The notes: generated by a model from the sequence alone, not told the origin. A DNA stretch of 64,000 nt from Mesocentrotus franciscanus (GCA_037976565.1 CP137680.1:26545373-26609372), one strand, 5' to 3'; numbered from the stretch's first letter, positions 10,991 through 22,744 are shown. Translations and numbers: made by a program.

Positions 10991-12080
10991 AAAATGTTTT
11001 ATATAAATTATTTTTTGTTGGTTAGGCATATGGAATATCTGACTGATAAAAAGTCAATTGCTCAAAAATACATTTAGGACATTGCCAATTAATGGCTGAT
11101 GGATGGATGCCTATTCAGACACGTTTCCAATACGGACGGGCAGTGATGATGTATAAATGCATGAATCACAACACAAGACAAGCTTAAAGGGATGCATTGT
11201 GTGTACCAAAATTTAGGAAGGACGCACATAAACACAGTCTTCTAGTTTCAAGAAGTAGAATATGAAACCAACTTGAAAGCTAATCTTGAACAGTTTCAAT
11301 CGTACTCTAAAGTTCTGTTATATGCAGATGGCGTGTAAGTGAATTATTTGTATTACTTGCAAAATTAATACATTGAGTAAACATAGGTTAATGACATGAA
11401 ACTTTTGAAATGCATCAGTCCTTGCCACTTGTTGGTGCTTTCCTTTGTATTGAAGCGTGCACATGTATTCTATTACTCACCAATCGTGTGAACAATCAAA
11501 GTGTATTACTTGCATTACTTGAAAAACAATAGTTATCTTATAGAATATATCCAATGTAAATATGTACATAGCAACTTTAGTATCCCGTGTGTTAGACTAT
11601 ACCAGCTAATATGCATGTACATTTTCCGTCGTTGCTTATGATCTTTTAAATCGATAAGAGGCTATCTTCTCTTGTTAATTTATTATTACTATTTTGTTTG
11701 TAAGAATGCATGGAACTCTCATGACTATAAAGAATCTAATTAATACAAACTAATAACTGTCTGTACATACAATAAGATATTAAAATTGTGCAACGCTATT
11801 TCTTGAATAATCCGCTTTTCATGAGGATACCAACTAATTTGTACACTTTTAAACATATATATATATGTATATATATATTCATTTCTCTATTTTTTGTTGT
11901 TGCTGTTATCTGTTTTTATTGATGATTATTATTGAATAGCATTGTTACCAAACAGGGCCTCATGGAAGACCACCATAATTGGTGAAATGAGCCACCCTGT
12001 ATAAATATTATAAATAAATTAAAGAAATAAATGAGGACTTCGGCCTCTCAATTACGTTCGCGAACCAATTAAACAATGTT
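10991..12080. other. AT-rich non-coding stretch ending in a LINE-like 3' tail
   Basis: No gene is seen. At about 11955-12025 the sequence CTCATGGAAGACCACC, then GCCACCCTGTATAAAT and AAATAAAT repeats, resembles a LINE 3' end. The same tail recurs at about 42560-42635 in unit 4. An (AT)n run lies near 11855-11880. Confidence 0.5.
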
Positions 12081-12780
12081 GGAGAATAGAAATGACAGTT
12101 TCTGAACCCAACAAACCGAGAATAAATGGCAATTTCTGGTAAATTCGAAGCAGTTATAGTATTGTTAGATCAAATTTAAAAGGTGCACATGATTTCGAGT
12201 TCCCCTTTATTATGGGGGACATGTATTGATCAATTGAACTACCTGGATGGCACATTATTTAATCAAATCTTAGCATTCTGATATAATGATAAATCATTTA
12301 CTATGGCATTATTGCAGGGGCCGTGAAACGTTTTTTGAAAGGGCAGGGGCTAAACAGGCTCGGGCCGCGAGCATCCAAGGCCGTCGATTCTCTTCCCATT
12401 TGGGAGGGGGAGGTGTAGACCAGGAGAACGCAACATTTAAGCGACCATAAACGTGTTGATAGCGACTATATGGGGAAGAAGAACTTTGCATTCTAGCGAC
12501 GCCCTATGACAAACATTTCTTTGTGTTTCGGTTTACAATATAAATCTTCCTTGTTTCGTGTTAATTTGCTCGCGAATTATGGACATTTTGAAAGCCATGT
12601 ACGTATAGAGTTAACGCAACCGCGAGGAAAACCTAGTTGTCTGATAAAGAGCGACAGTAGACGACCAGTCCCAAATGAAGGAGATATTGATAAATAATTA
12701 TCAATAATTAAAAGAACGAGATCAATTTTCATTAAGATTTGCATCATGTTTATGGTATATTTGACACGAGCTTTCGAGTG
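12081..12780. repeat. Shared unit sequence, partly a second copy within unit 1
   Basis: The landmark TGACAGTTTCTGAACCCAAC (12089) and the block ending CGCCCTATGACAAACATTTC (12500) occur once per unit elsewhere. Here they are followed by a second copy of the segment AATTATGGACATTTTGAAAG (12575) that already occurred near 6880. Unit 1 therefore carries an internal duplication. No gene is supported. Confidence 0.6.
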
Positions 12781-12814
12781 ACACGATTTTCGAAAGGAAA
12801 ATGTTATTTGGAAA

Positions 12815-13920
12815 ACCTAATTTCACAGCTTAGTGATAGTGATAGGATCAGTGTCAGTGAGGAAGATGTTCGAAAAGTACCAGGAAGGGTACCGTGAAAG
12901 TAAATAAGGCACCTGGTCCGGGTGGAATAGGGTCCTTATTGTTTTGTAACCAACAGCTAGCCCGATTGTTGAGCAATATAATTCAAATCTGTTTGGACAC
13001 TGGAGATATCCCCATACTGTGGAAAACATCTACAATAATTATACCCTAAAAGAAACAAAGTTCAGGAACCCAATGATTTCCGTCTCGTAGCATTAACATC
13101 CACTATCATGAAATGCTTGAAAGGTTATTTCTCACTGGATTTTTAAAAGAGACGAGTAATTTGTTGGATCCATATCAGTTTGCGTACCGTTCAAAGAGAA
13201 GTGTCGAAGTTGCTACCCTTGTTTATCTCCATAGGGTATATGAACACCTTGATCACGCTAAGTTTTACATTTGATCATTTTTTGTAGATTTTTTTAGTGC
13301 ATTCAACACCATCGCACCTCATTGTTTAGCACGCATGCTCATAGGGATGAATGTAAACCCTAGACTTATCCTCTGTATCCAAAATTTCCTTAGTTCCAGG
13401 ATCCAATCAGTCAAAGCTGGAAATCACCAGTCTCTACAAATGGTAACCAATATAGGCGCTCCACAGGGTTGTGTGTTATCACCCGTACTTTTTTCGTTAT
13501 ATATACTAGTGAATGTACAAGCACGAAACCCTCTTGCAGTATATTAAAGTACGATGATGATATTGTGATAACGGGCTACTTGTTTGATGGTACTGATGAT
13601 TACGTATGTCAAGTTGATCAGTTTGTTAATTGACGTGATCGTCATCACCTGTCCTTGAATACAAGTAAAACCAAATAAATTGTCATTGATACCCGGAGGG
13701 GCAATACACATCACAAACCTCTGCGTATTCATAGTGATTTAATTGAGCAAGTACATGAGTATATATATATTTTGGAATCGTTATAGATGACAAACTGTGC
13801 TGGAAAGTCATTCAAAAGAAAACGAACCAGAGAATGTTCTTCCTCAGGAAACTCAAGGAGTTCCATGTTGATAACACAATCCTGACCCTTTTCTACCAAT
13901 CAATAATTCAGAGCGTGTTA
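12815..13920 (+). mobile_element. L2-like LINE reverse transcriptase fragment (unit 1 copy)
   Basis: Several frames together show ICLDTGDIPILWKTST, PYQFAYRSKRSVE, LHRVYEHLDHA, FFVDFFSAFNTIAPHCL, FLSSRIQSVKAG and IGAPQGCVLSPVLFSLYI, in the order of an L2-type RT. Stops and frameshifts interrupt it repeatedly. A paralogous copy lies at 43.08-43.84 plus 45.72-45.91 kb in unit 4, so the insertion predates the duplication of those units. Confidence 0.85.
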
Positions 13921-14677
13921 GCATTCAATCTCATTTGCACGTCTGGTAGTCTTTCCAATGAACTTGAGGGGAGATTTTGACTGCACCCGGAAAATTGCAC
14001 AGAAGGTAATAGGCTCGGAATTAGTGCTTCCAAGGCCTTCGATTTTCTTCCCATTGTCTTCAAAAAAATTAGGGGGGCGGAGACCAGGGGACGCAACATT
14101 TAATCGACCATAAACGTATAGATAGCGACTTAATGGGGAAGAACAACTTTGCATTCTATAGGGACGCCCTATGACAAACATTTCTTTCGCGAGGATTGAG
14201 CGCAGCGGCGAGTAATATACTTTGCATTCTGAGTTGAGAACACGTTTTGACCACACAAACTAATTTAAACACCTTCCTTCTTTTTCTCAGTGAGGTTAGC
14301 TAACTTTATATAATACATTTCATAACACACTGGTATAGACGCCCGCCCCCCAATATCCGCAGAATTTTCAGGATTACGTTCCAGCTTTAGATTCCACTGG
14401 AAAAATATTGCTCAGCTCTCAGCAGTCCTGTACTTCTTATAGTGTGGAAGGCCCTAATGAAATTTGTATTTTACACGATCAAAACGTGGCCTGTGTATTG
14501 ACTAATAATACAGTGATTAAAAGTTTCGAGTGAGCGGAGCGACCGAGCTAAAAGATTTTAAACTGTGGAATACTGAAACTATGCATTCTTCAGCATCCTA
14601 CAGCAAAATGATTGCATATACAACACAAAATGTTGTATGTTTGAGGAAAAACTGTGTGTGTGGGGAGGGGGGGGGGG
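13921..14677. repeat. Shared unit sequence without a gene
   Basis: This holds the landmarks CGCCCTATGACAAACATTTC (14166) and AAACTGTGGAATACTGAAAC (14560), found at corresponding points in units 3, 4 and 5. The sequence GAGTGAGCGGAGCGACCGAGC at about 14527 recurs at 37.5, 50.7 and 60.8 kb. No coding potential is recognised. Confidence 0.6.
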
Positions 14678-15869
14678 AGGCGCAGATCCAGGATTTCTTA
14701 GGGGGGCCCAAATTTGAAATAGTGCGAGCCAAATATTGGCGAAATGAGCAAAATCGTTTGGGGCGGAGAGAGGGGAGAAAAAAATCCGCATCACCACCAC
14801 TCTTACATGCAGGCCCTGCTGAACGTTTTTTTAAAGTGGGTAAAGAGGCTAAAGTATTTACGATCAGGTAGAGCGTAGCGTAAATCGGCGTGGGGTCTAG
14901 GGGCAAAGCCCCGGCGGGGGTCAAGGGGCGGAGCCCCCTGAAGCTCAGGGCGTATGGGCATTTAATTACGGTCAGATGAGCATAATTTTTATACCTTATT
15001 TGTGACACTGGCAGGACACTATATAATTGGCGTTGGGACCAGGGGGCGGAACCCCTGGAAGCTTAGGGGTTCTAAGCATTAAATTACAGTCAGATGAGCA
15101 CCTAGGGGCCCGCTTTAGGGCCTTAGGTGGGGTCCAGGGGCATTTAATTACGGTCAGATGAGCATATTTTGATACCTCATTTCTTTTTTTTCTCTCTTTC
15201 TGTTTCTCTTTATTATACTTTTTCAAAAAAGTGGGGGAGGGGGCAAGGGCCTTTCGGTCCCCCGATCTCCACGTTGTTGGCCGAATTAATGGAAACTGGG
15301 CCCCGTCTTACAAAGAGTTACGATTGATTTGGATCAATCGTAAGTCCTCCAATCAATCGTAAGTTTGCAGTCTCCTATCTCTTATGTACATAGTTGCGAT
15401 TGATATCAATCGCAAATAAGTTGCGATTGATATCAACTCTTTGTAATACGGGACCCAGATCTCCCTTTCTTTTCATCCTTTTCTTCTTCCTCTTTCCCTT
15501 TCCCTTTTTTGTTTGGCGGGGAGGGAGGCAAGGGTCTTTTGGCCCCCCTCCCCGATCTACAACTTGTTGGCGGGAAAATCGCAACTGATATCCCCCTTCA
15601 GGCTTTTCTTTTCTTCTTCCTCTTTATTTCCTTCCCTTTTTCTCCTCTTTTCCTTTTTTCTTTCCCTTTCCTTCCTTCTCTATTATTTGTGCTGGGGGAG
15701 CAACAGCCTGGGATGCAAGACCCTTTCGGCCCCCGATCTCCTTATTTCCCCCTTTTCTTTTCTGCTTTCTCTTCTGTCTTTCCCTTTCTCTCCTCTTTCC
15801 CTTTCCCTTCTTTTCCTTCTTTATCTCTCTCTCTCTCTTTCTCTCAAGGCCCCCCTGGATCCGCACCTG
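14678..15869. mobile_element. hAT-like non-autonomous element with internal tandem repeats (1.2 kb)
   Basis: It begins AGGCGCAGATCCAGGATTTC and ends CCCCTGGATCCGCACCTG, matching the better-delimited relative at 54552-56149. The interior has three to four copies of a repeat of about 115 bp (GTCCAGGGG...GGAGCC, then TTTAATTACGGTCAGATGAG) and a pyrimidine-rich half. A motif of TTGCGATTGATATCAA runs is at about 15300-15440. The target duplication is obscured by the G run at the left border. No transposase frame is recognised. Confidence 0.7.
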
Positions 15870-16069
15870 GGGGTTCAGCCCATCCCCCCATCTCTGTGGC
15901 TCATGTCTTGAGTGGTAAATTGACGTGATTGAAAAGTGAGAATATCAGAAATACCCAAGTCACATTAATGAGACCCACACCAAACCAACAACACATTAAA
16001 CAAGATAAACAAAAACTGAAACCAAAATAAAAAATGATATACTGTGTTTTTTTTAATAAAATATTTATT
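15870..16069. repeat. Shared unit sequence before the Penelope-type insertion
   Basis: The sequence CATTAATGAGACCCACACC and its surroundings recur at 37.7, 50.95 and 61.0 kb. No gene is present. Confidence 0.6.
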
Positions 16070-16173
16070 GCTAAATACATTACTCATTGCGGATGTAGTA
16101 TCGAAAATAATATCGCTAGTGATATTCGTTTGTCTCGCAATGTGGTCAATAAGGAATCTAAAAGATCTCGACG

Positions 16174-16202
16174 TTTCGTGCGCCGCTGCAACACTTCGTC
16201 AG
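16174..16202 (-). ncRNA. Hammerhead ribozyme-like core (left palindrome arm)
   Basis: On the minus strand CTGACGA (16202-16196) is followed by a short potential stem (GTGT with GCAC) and GAAA (16177-16174), the two conserved halves of a hammerhead core. Pairing of stems I and III is weak by eye, so activity is not established. Confidence 0.35.
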
Positions 16203-16309
16203 GTGATAAAAACTAATGTAAGCAAGGGTGCTTTATACTCTACGGGAGGACCGTCGCGCCGGTCCTCCCGTAGAGTATAAAGCACCCTTGCTTACATTAG
16301 TTTTATCAC

Positions 16310-16338
16310 CTGACGAAGTGTTGCAGCGGCGCACGAAA
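16310..16338 (+). ncRNA. Hammerhead ribozyme-like core (right palindrome arm)
   Basis: CTGACGA at 16310-16316, a short potential stem II (GTGT with GCAC) and GAAA at 16335-16338 followed by CGTC form a hammerhead-like core. A possible stem I pairs ATCAC before the core with GAGAT after it, with one mismatch; stem III would be minimal. Penelope-like elements are known to carry such motifs. Activity is inference. Confidence 0.35.
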
Positions 16339-16421
16339 CGTCGAGATCTTTTAGATTCCTTATTGACCACATTGCGAGACAAACGAATATCACTAGCGAT
16401 ATTATTTTCAAAATATTTATT

Positions 16422-18317
16422 TTCCTAAAATGTTCTATGATAAATTAAAAAAATCAAACATCTGTGGATACTTTATTTATACAAGCCTATAACTATCAAA
16501 TTTAAATGTCAACTTCATTGAACATTTGCATGTTATGTCATGCTTTGTATTTAGGTTCAAGTTCCCCAAAGAAGGAACCTGTAGGTCGGAGTCTAAGGAA
16601 AATGCGTTATACCAAATCCACCATCACATAGACTTTCAAGGAATCAACTCAATTCAATGTCCTATTTCATGGCTCATAGAAATGAAATTTCTTGTGAAAT
16701 TAGTTGTGAAACAAGACATCACCATCATTCCAAATCTGTCTAAATCTTAAGGCAAGATACCAGTAGAAAACATATTTCAATTGAAAGGAAAATATTCATA
16801 ATACTGGCGTAGTACTTTTATAGGAGTTGTCTTAACGTTTATGACATACAACGTGAAATAAACAAATAATTAAATAAAACAAAAATAAACATACTAGTAA
16901 AGAAAAAGAAGCAGCCAAACAGAAGTTTACACAATGTCCAATCCTAAACACATTGTCTTGTCAAACATAATGTGCACCATATTCACTGCTCTTTGAAGCA
17001 CGTGACAAAACAAAAATGGTGAAAAGATTCAAACAGGCCTTCCCCGACCTACAGGTTCCTTCTTGGCGAAACTTGAAATTACTGACCTTCAACCTCAATG
17101 CAAAGCATGAAATAACTCGTATTAGAGCGTAAGGAAAAGGCGTTACACCAAATACACCAGCATAAAAATATCACTTTTTGAATGTATCTTTACGGTAATA
17201 GATGTTCATGAATAAAATGGAAACAAGAAGAACAAGAACAAGAATAAGATGATAAAGGAGATGAAGAAGAAGAAGAAGATGAAGGAGAAGATGAAGAAGA
17301 AGGTGAAGAAGATGATGAAGATGATACAGAAGAATAAGATGATAAAGAAGAAGAATAATCTTGTGACTTTTTTCCCCAGTATTATCGATACTGATGTTTT
17401 ACCTTGTTACAAGAATATGAATAATTGTAGTTAAGATAACGAGATTATAGCCACTGTAACAGGTATATTTACGAACAATACACATTAATTCCCCTAGCTC
17501 TCAGCCCTTTTCCCCATTCGATTGGGGGAGGGGCACGTGCCCCCCTCCCCCGTAAGTACGCCACTGATCATCATCATTATAATAGTACATTAAACAACCG
17601 TAAGCTTCATCCAACGTCTTTGTTTAAAAATAAAGAAAGATAAACAAATAAATACGACTAAATGCATGCTTTCCGTACAGAATATACTTTAAAAAAGTCA
17701 CTTGAATGTAAGAAGGAAACATAATTCCGAAATCGAAAGTTTGACAACATGGCAGAATAAGAAAAGATTGTGGGCGTTTTGACATTTTGATTACTAAAAT
17801 TTTACAATCATGATTTTCATTTCATGGAGAATTATCCACCCCCCTTGCATCCGCCATTATAACAACATCTTGGAATAGACGAATCAGAATTTTTCAGATG
17901 ATGTGAGGCCCATTCACATAGTGACCTTCCTTAAGCTTTTGTTTTTCCTTTAAAAAAATAGCATACCACATTCTGGTATATTGCTCTGCCGTGCCTCCCT
18001 CTACGTCTTCTGGTAGAAGAATTTTGATCAAAACTTGAAACTAAATCAAGTTTAGGCCTTCAATAGTGTATTGGGGCAATCAGATTTAATGATTTGAGTG
18101 GGCGCATTTTGGAAGCTCAGAAATTACCGGATGGGACACAGTATGCCCAACGACGTTAGCCCCATTCCGTTGGTTCCCCTTCTCCCTTAATTTGTTTTTG
18201 ATAACATTTCATCTCTCATTGGAAGTGTAATTTGTAGAAAATATCACCATCAGCCTCCTCATACTTTGCATGAAGAGGTAACCTGCTGCCAACTCATCAA
18301 AATCCAATGGAGATGAA
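16422..18317. repeat. Shared unit sequence with a GAAGAT-rich simple repeat and the region downstream of RING copy 2
   Basis: CAACTTCATTGAACATTTGC (16511) and the GAA/GAT-rich tract at about 17222-17360 recur in units 4 and 5. The last 420 bp (from GATGTGAGGCCCATTCACAT at 17898) recur before RING copies 3, 4 and 5. The end of a probable hAT-like element (GTAAGTACGCCACTG) is at about 17552-17566. No gene is supported. Confidence 0.65.
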
Positions 18318-19007
18318 TCAATGGAATACAGTCATCAACTCCGAGATTCTACTGCGACACTCGGGACAAAGGCCGTTCCCCGTCGTGCGAATTTCTCTTG
18401 CGCATCTCTCGCACGTAAAAAAGTGGCGACATGGTAGAAAGACGCAGTTCTGCCTCTGATCTAAACAAATGGTGCATAGATTTTCGTCAGGATTAGATGT
18501 ACGACTACTGCTAGTAAGTTTTTCTTTTAAGGTATTTAAATTTAGATTAATCTCGTTTAAAAAGCAGCTGAATACAAAAGCGATAATGAATCCAATGATA
18601 AGAGAAATGACAACGATTCTCCATTGAGAGTTCAATGAACTTTCAATATTCTTGATTCGCTCATACAAGTCATCCAAGTCAGACTCTGTGTGAATGGCAG
18701 GGCAAGTTTTATCGGCGTCCCACCACGGAAAAACCCAGTAGAAAGGATAAAGGAACCATGACAACGGAGTCAGAACGAGAATCACAACGCACTGGCTTAA
18801 GAAATAAAGTATCAACGAGATTGCATAGACCATATATGTCAGCAATCCAAATAAAAATTGCGAGACCATCTGCACGACGCTGGAGGTCAGCAAAGCATAG
18901 ATCACCAACTTGACTTCAAAGGCCCTGCTCGCTGGAGGCACATCCCGATCTAGAAATCGAATAATTCTATCCAGAGTTGGAGTCAAATGATCCACATTTG
19001 TCTCCAT
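18318..19007 (-). CDS. Membrane RING-finger protein, copy 2 (probable E3 ubiquitin ligase)
   Basis: The frame is intact at 229 residues, which appears to be the full length of this family since copy 4 has the same size. Hydrophobic segments lie at about 32-66, 68-93 and 130-150. The first two are separated by only a few residues and may be a helical hairpin; a WW pair follows at 95-96. RING ligands are C178, C181, C193, H195, C199, C202, C214 and C217, with the signature CVFLPCRHFFTCERCARE. The RING resembles those at the C-termini of IAP, MUL1 and CGRRF1-type ligases, but the rest matches none that I recognise. With the RING at the extreme C-terminus and at least one membrane span, a ligase anchored in an internal or outer membrane is likely. 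The protein lacks an obvious cleavable signal peptide. Confidence 0.85.
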   Translation of the reverse strand: METNVDHLTPTLDRIIRFLDRDVPPASRAFEVKLVIYALLTSSVVQMVSQFLFGLLTYMVYAISLILYFLSQCVVILVLTPLSWFLYPFYWVFPWWDADKTCPAIHTESDLDDLYERIKNIESSLNSQWRIVVISLIIGFIIAFVFSCFLNEINLNLNTLKEKLTSSSRTSNPDENLCTICLDQRQNCVFLPCRHFFTCERCAREIRTTGNGLCPECRSRISELMTVFH

Positions 19008-19081
19008 TTTTAGGTCTTGATCTCAATAATTCAGTTGCTCCGTTGCGATGTGAAACGGTAGTAGCTCACCGATAGATTTAT

Positions 19082-19097
19082 CTGTAAGCAGAATAAA
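19082..19097 (-). other. Conserved splice acceptor upstream of RING copy 2
   Basis: TTTATTCTGCTTACAG, read on the minus strand, lies about 75 bp upstream of the ATG, followed by ATAAATCTATCG. A GTGAGC that could serve as a donor follows 12 bases later, so an alternative short exon cannot be excluded. Confidence 0.5.
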
Positions 19098-19448
19098 TTG
19101 ATATTGAAAACATATACGGTAGGTTTAGAATACATTACGAAGAAGGAAGGAGTGTCTACTCTTACACTTGTTACACCCGGTTCTCCCTTTTAATTAACTC
19201 GTGAAAATCTGATGCATGATGGTCGTTATCTAGTGGATCCATTATTATGTTACACCTATTCAATACTTATACTTTATTACCAGACTGTTTCTCTCATGGT
19301 AATGTGGATAATAATACTACTTTAACCGTAAGTATACTGACATTTTTATACTACTGAAGTTATCAATAATCGTTTTCTGCATGCTCATGAATATATGTTT
19401 GAACCATTTATATTACTCCCAACTGCTGTTATTGCTGATGATTATGAC
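19098..19448. repeat. Shared unit sequence including old LINE remnants
   Basis: The sequence around CATGGTAATGTGGATAATAA (19295) is a remnant of the CR1-like LINE seen more fully at 4.15-5.77 kb. It ends at TGCTGATGATTATGAC, after which unit 2 departs from units 1, 4 and 5. Confidence 0.6.
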
Positions 19449-21760
19449 TGTCACAACCAAGGGGAGGGTGTGATAGCGTGTTGGTCCAGTGACAACTGCT
19501 TAAATACAGAACTCAGACAAAGTAACAAGTGACACAATATTTTAAGAGAATTAAGTTTAATTCCAGTCTCCAAACAATATTTACATGGTCACGGTCTGGG
19601 GTCACGGTACAGAAATATCAATGTTATCGTTCACTACAGAGCATAACATTCAATAACGGATCAAGCATTCAAATGATATACAAGTTCTATCTTGCTTGCA
19701 AAACAATCCAGTAAAGCAAACTACGAAGCTTCCTACCCTAGTACATCACAATAGCAACTTGCATATGCATTGAAATTAACAGTTCACTGCTTTAGTTTAA
19801 GTTCAAGTCCAAAAGTTCTTTCAGTTCAATTCCTTAATTCTGCTTAAATATGGAACCTGGTCTGAAGAACTTGAAGTGGTGATGAACACCGAAGTCAACT
19901 CGTTGTGGTCGAAGTCTTCATCAAAGTCTTCGACGTTCGCAGGACTACTGTACACTCGACACCTTGGGTATTGGAGTGCACATCGGCATTACGGGGACTT
20001 TACGTCATAGTTTACGCCATAGATTACACCGTGGTTTACATCCTGGTTAACATCGAAGTCTACGCCATGGTTAACACCATAGTTAACGCCATCTACGATA
20101 ATAAAATACCAAGGCATAAAAACTACCTATCCTTAACAAAATACAATCTTCATCTTTATGCTGTTATAATAACCCTAATTATTTCAAGAATAATAAAAAT
20201 GCAAATGTTAACTTCATATTCTAGTTTCATAAAATATCTTCATATTTCTGGTATCATATAACATACAACAACTAGATAATACTGAACAGCACCCATATTG
20301 AAATAAGAAATTTTCCTTTTCTCTGTCAAGGATAATATTACATATGCAAGACTCTAATCATTAAATGATTTACAATTAAAGGCTTCGTGTCAAAAGAGCC
20401 TTTAAATAATTGTCATCCAGGCTTATCTTATTTCTCCATTAATAAATGTCTCTGACAATTTGCTTAATTAAATTACTGCAAAAGAGAAATAACTAGAATT
20501 CACTTAAAGTTTAACTGGTGACAAGAAAGCTTGGTAGACAGGAGCAGCCCATGTCCAGTACAGACAATTCTGGTGCAAGCTAGAAATACAAGAAACTGCC
20601 ACGCCCAGTTTCAAAAGGTGCAGTCCAAACATGCTGCCGTCGCCCGACTCTGTCGGCCTAGCTGAAGCCACCAAACCCCTAGCAGGCTAGCTGCTGCGGC
20701 TAGCTGCGGCGGCTAGCTGCTCTAAGACATTCTCCAGATCCTAAGCTTCAAGTGCCCAATATTAATTCTAACTAGGGTTCCTCCCGTATAAGGAATTTCA
20801 ATCAACACCCAAGCTACTAAAATATTGCCTTCACATGTTAACAATACAAATTTGCAAGAAAACTATCTGAATCACCCTAATATTAATAGGGATGTAGGAA
20901 TATATGTGGCCGATAAAACAAAATGAATATTCTTACCGTTACTTTAATCTTCTGAGCTGATATTGCGAGTGGAGGACGAAACAGGAATGGAAGCAGGCAG
21001 AGGGGGAATAGTGCGAGTAGCGAGGTGATGAAATATACACGTGGAGCGCGACTAGCTAGCTAGCGAACGCGAAGGAAGAAGGCACACAAGCCTTACAGTT
21101 CAATATTGCACTTTCCCGAAATAAACTAGAAGACATAAATCTGAATTGCGATAGAGTCCTCAAAAGAACGATGTTGATGAAAATTCTCTATTAAAAGTGA
21201 AACCGACGAAATAACGCTTGTTGTAAAGTCAAGACTCTTCCTATAAAAGCACGTCCGAATGTCCGAAACTGAAAATGGAGGAGTCAGTAAAATTTGTGTG
21301 TGGAGACTTTTCCATGTGTGCTAAAGGTGTGGTGATTGGCTTATTAAAACAATAAGGTGCGGTCCGATTGGAGTAACTAAAATAACACTCTTGTTGCTGG
21401 ACGCAATGTTCCCGGAACCACCGGTAGGTGGCGCACCACACGACTAGGGCTTTAACGGAACACTCTTAATTACTTTCGTAGTAAAATACCAGGTAATGAC
21501 CTAAAATGCCCCAGATATGTATGTTGTAGCCAACATTTTGACATTGTATCGCATGGAACGCCTTAGAATGGTTTCAAGAGGGTTAAAACGCTGAAAAACA
21601 TACGAAACAGTATATATCTGAGCCAAAAAGTGAATTTTATTATTTTATTTAGTAGACCTGTGACGTCACACAGAACGTCATCTTCGGCATCATAGGTCTT
21701 GGAAGCAACGTCTTCGGAAGCATTCGGATGCTCGGAAATGTCACCCAAACAAAGTTGAAA
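19449..21760. other. Unit 2-specific insertion of unidentified sequence
   Basis: After TGATTATGAC the sequence switches to TGTCACAACCAAGGGG, which could be the end of an LTR (read on the minus strand it would end in TTGTGACA). No matching second LTR was found. Inside are small tandem motifs: GCCATGGTTAACACCATAG variants at about 20010-20090 and GGCTAGCTGC repeats at about 20680-20725. No coding region is recognised. The frame at 19905-20261 mostly reads through these repeats. Confidence 0.4.
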
Positions 21761-21988
21761 GTTCGGTTATCCTATACTTTAGTGTGTTTTATTATTTTGG
21801 GTTTCTAACTTCAGTTAACAGCTCTACATGCATATAATACATACGTTGTGTCATACGGCCGTGCACATGGGCGAGTTCGGTTATCCTATACTTTAGTGTG
21901 TTTTAATATTTTGGGTTTCTAACTTCAGTTAACAGCTCTACATGCATATAATACATACGTTGTGTCATACGGCCGTGCACATGGGCGC
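21761..21988. repeat. 114-bp tandem duplication
   Basis: The sequence starting GTTCGGTTATCCTATAC occurs at 21761 and again at 21875, with almost no differences over 114 bp. It looks recent. It contains ATACATACGTTGTGTCATAC and no gene. Confidence 0.9.
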
Positions 21989-22014
21989 GCACAGGCGGAT
22001 TTTAAAGTGACACA

Positions 22015-22575
22015 CTGGTTATTGAATCTAAGGGTTTTTTATTATTAATGAACAGAGGGCAGTATTGTTTAAGGGTGATGAAAAGAGGGACGGCATAGTC
22101 ATGTAGCCTGGATGATTAGGGGCTAGAGTGGTGGGGGTGGTGGGGGAGGTGTCCGGGAAGGGGCGTTAAGGGGATAAAAAAGGAGTGTTTATTACCTACT
22201 TCGTTTTAAGGGGTTTAATTAATAAGGAACAGTGGGCAAGATTGGGGGGTTGGGCGTAGTGATGTAGTCTGGATGATTAGGGGCTCGGGAGGGGGGGGGT
22301 CGGGGGTAAGGGGATATAAAGGAGTGTATATTACCTACTTGTTTTAAGGGGTTTTATTATTAATGAACAGAGGGCAGTATTGTTTAAGGGTGATGAAAAG
22401 AGGGAAGGCATAGTCATGTAGCCTGGAAGATTAGGGGCTAGGGGTGGGGAGGGGTCCAGGAAGGGGGTTAAGGGGATACAAAAGGAGTGTTTATTACCTA
22501 CTTCGTTTTAAGGGGTTTAATTAATAAGGAACAGTGGGCAAGATTGGGGGGTTGGGCGTAGTGATATAGTCTGGT
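22015..22575. repeat. G-rich tandem repeat with a two-part higher-order unit of about 310 bp
   Basis: Two alternating subunits of about 150-170 bp are present. One contains AATGAACAGAGGGCAGTATT (22048, 22363) and the other AATAAGGAACAGTGGGCAAG (22220, 22523). They form two copies of a higher-order unit. The shared core is TTACCTACTT...TTTTAAGGGG. The G-rich strand carries GGTGGGGGTGG-type runs. No gene is present. Confidence 0.85.
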
Positions 22576-22744
22576 TCAAAAAACAGCTGGGTGGTTCCAC
22601 GGATGAAATTAACTAAGAGAATGTTTAGAATGTGCAGCTGTAGATTGTTATTGTTATTGAAGCTGGCTGAACGGAAAGTACTAACGAAAGGTATGCTTAA
22701 AATGCTGAGTATTTACAATGTTGATAAACATTTGTGACCTTAGA

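Larger units (their letters stand above)
16070..16409. mobile_element. Penelope-type terminal repeats inserted as a near-perfect palindrome, 12-bp TSD
   Basis: Two copies of the same repeat face each other: arms at 16103-16253 and 16260-16409 with a 6-base centre (TCGCGC) and one single-base indel between arms. AAAATATTTATT flanks the insertion on both sides (16058-16069 and 16410-16421). The paralogous sites in units 3 and 4 (AATAAAATGTTTATTTTCC at about 37.93 and 51.08 kb) are empty. Each arm carries CCTGACGAAGTG followed by GCACGAAACGTC, a motif arrangement known from Penelope-like terminal repeats with hammerhead ribozymes. A related single copy lies at 24.06-24.20 kb. Confidence 0.8.

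Noticed and set aside
15509..15928. Phe/Leu/Ser/Pro-rich frames of 130-140 residues
   Set aside because: They read through the pyrimidine-rich half of a hAT-like element; the same happens at 55.66-56.22 kb.
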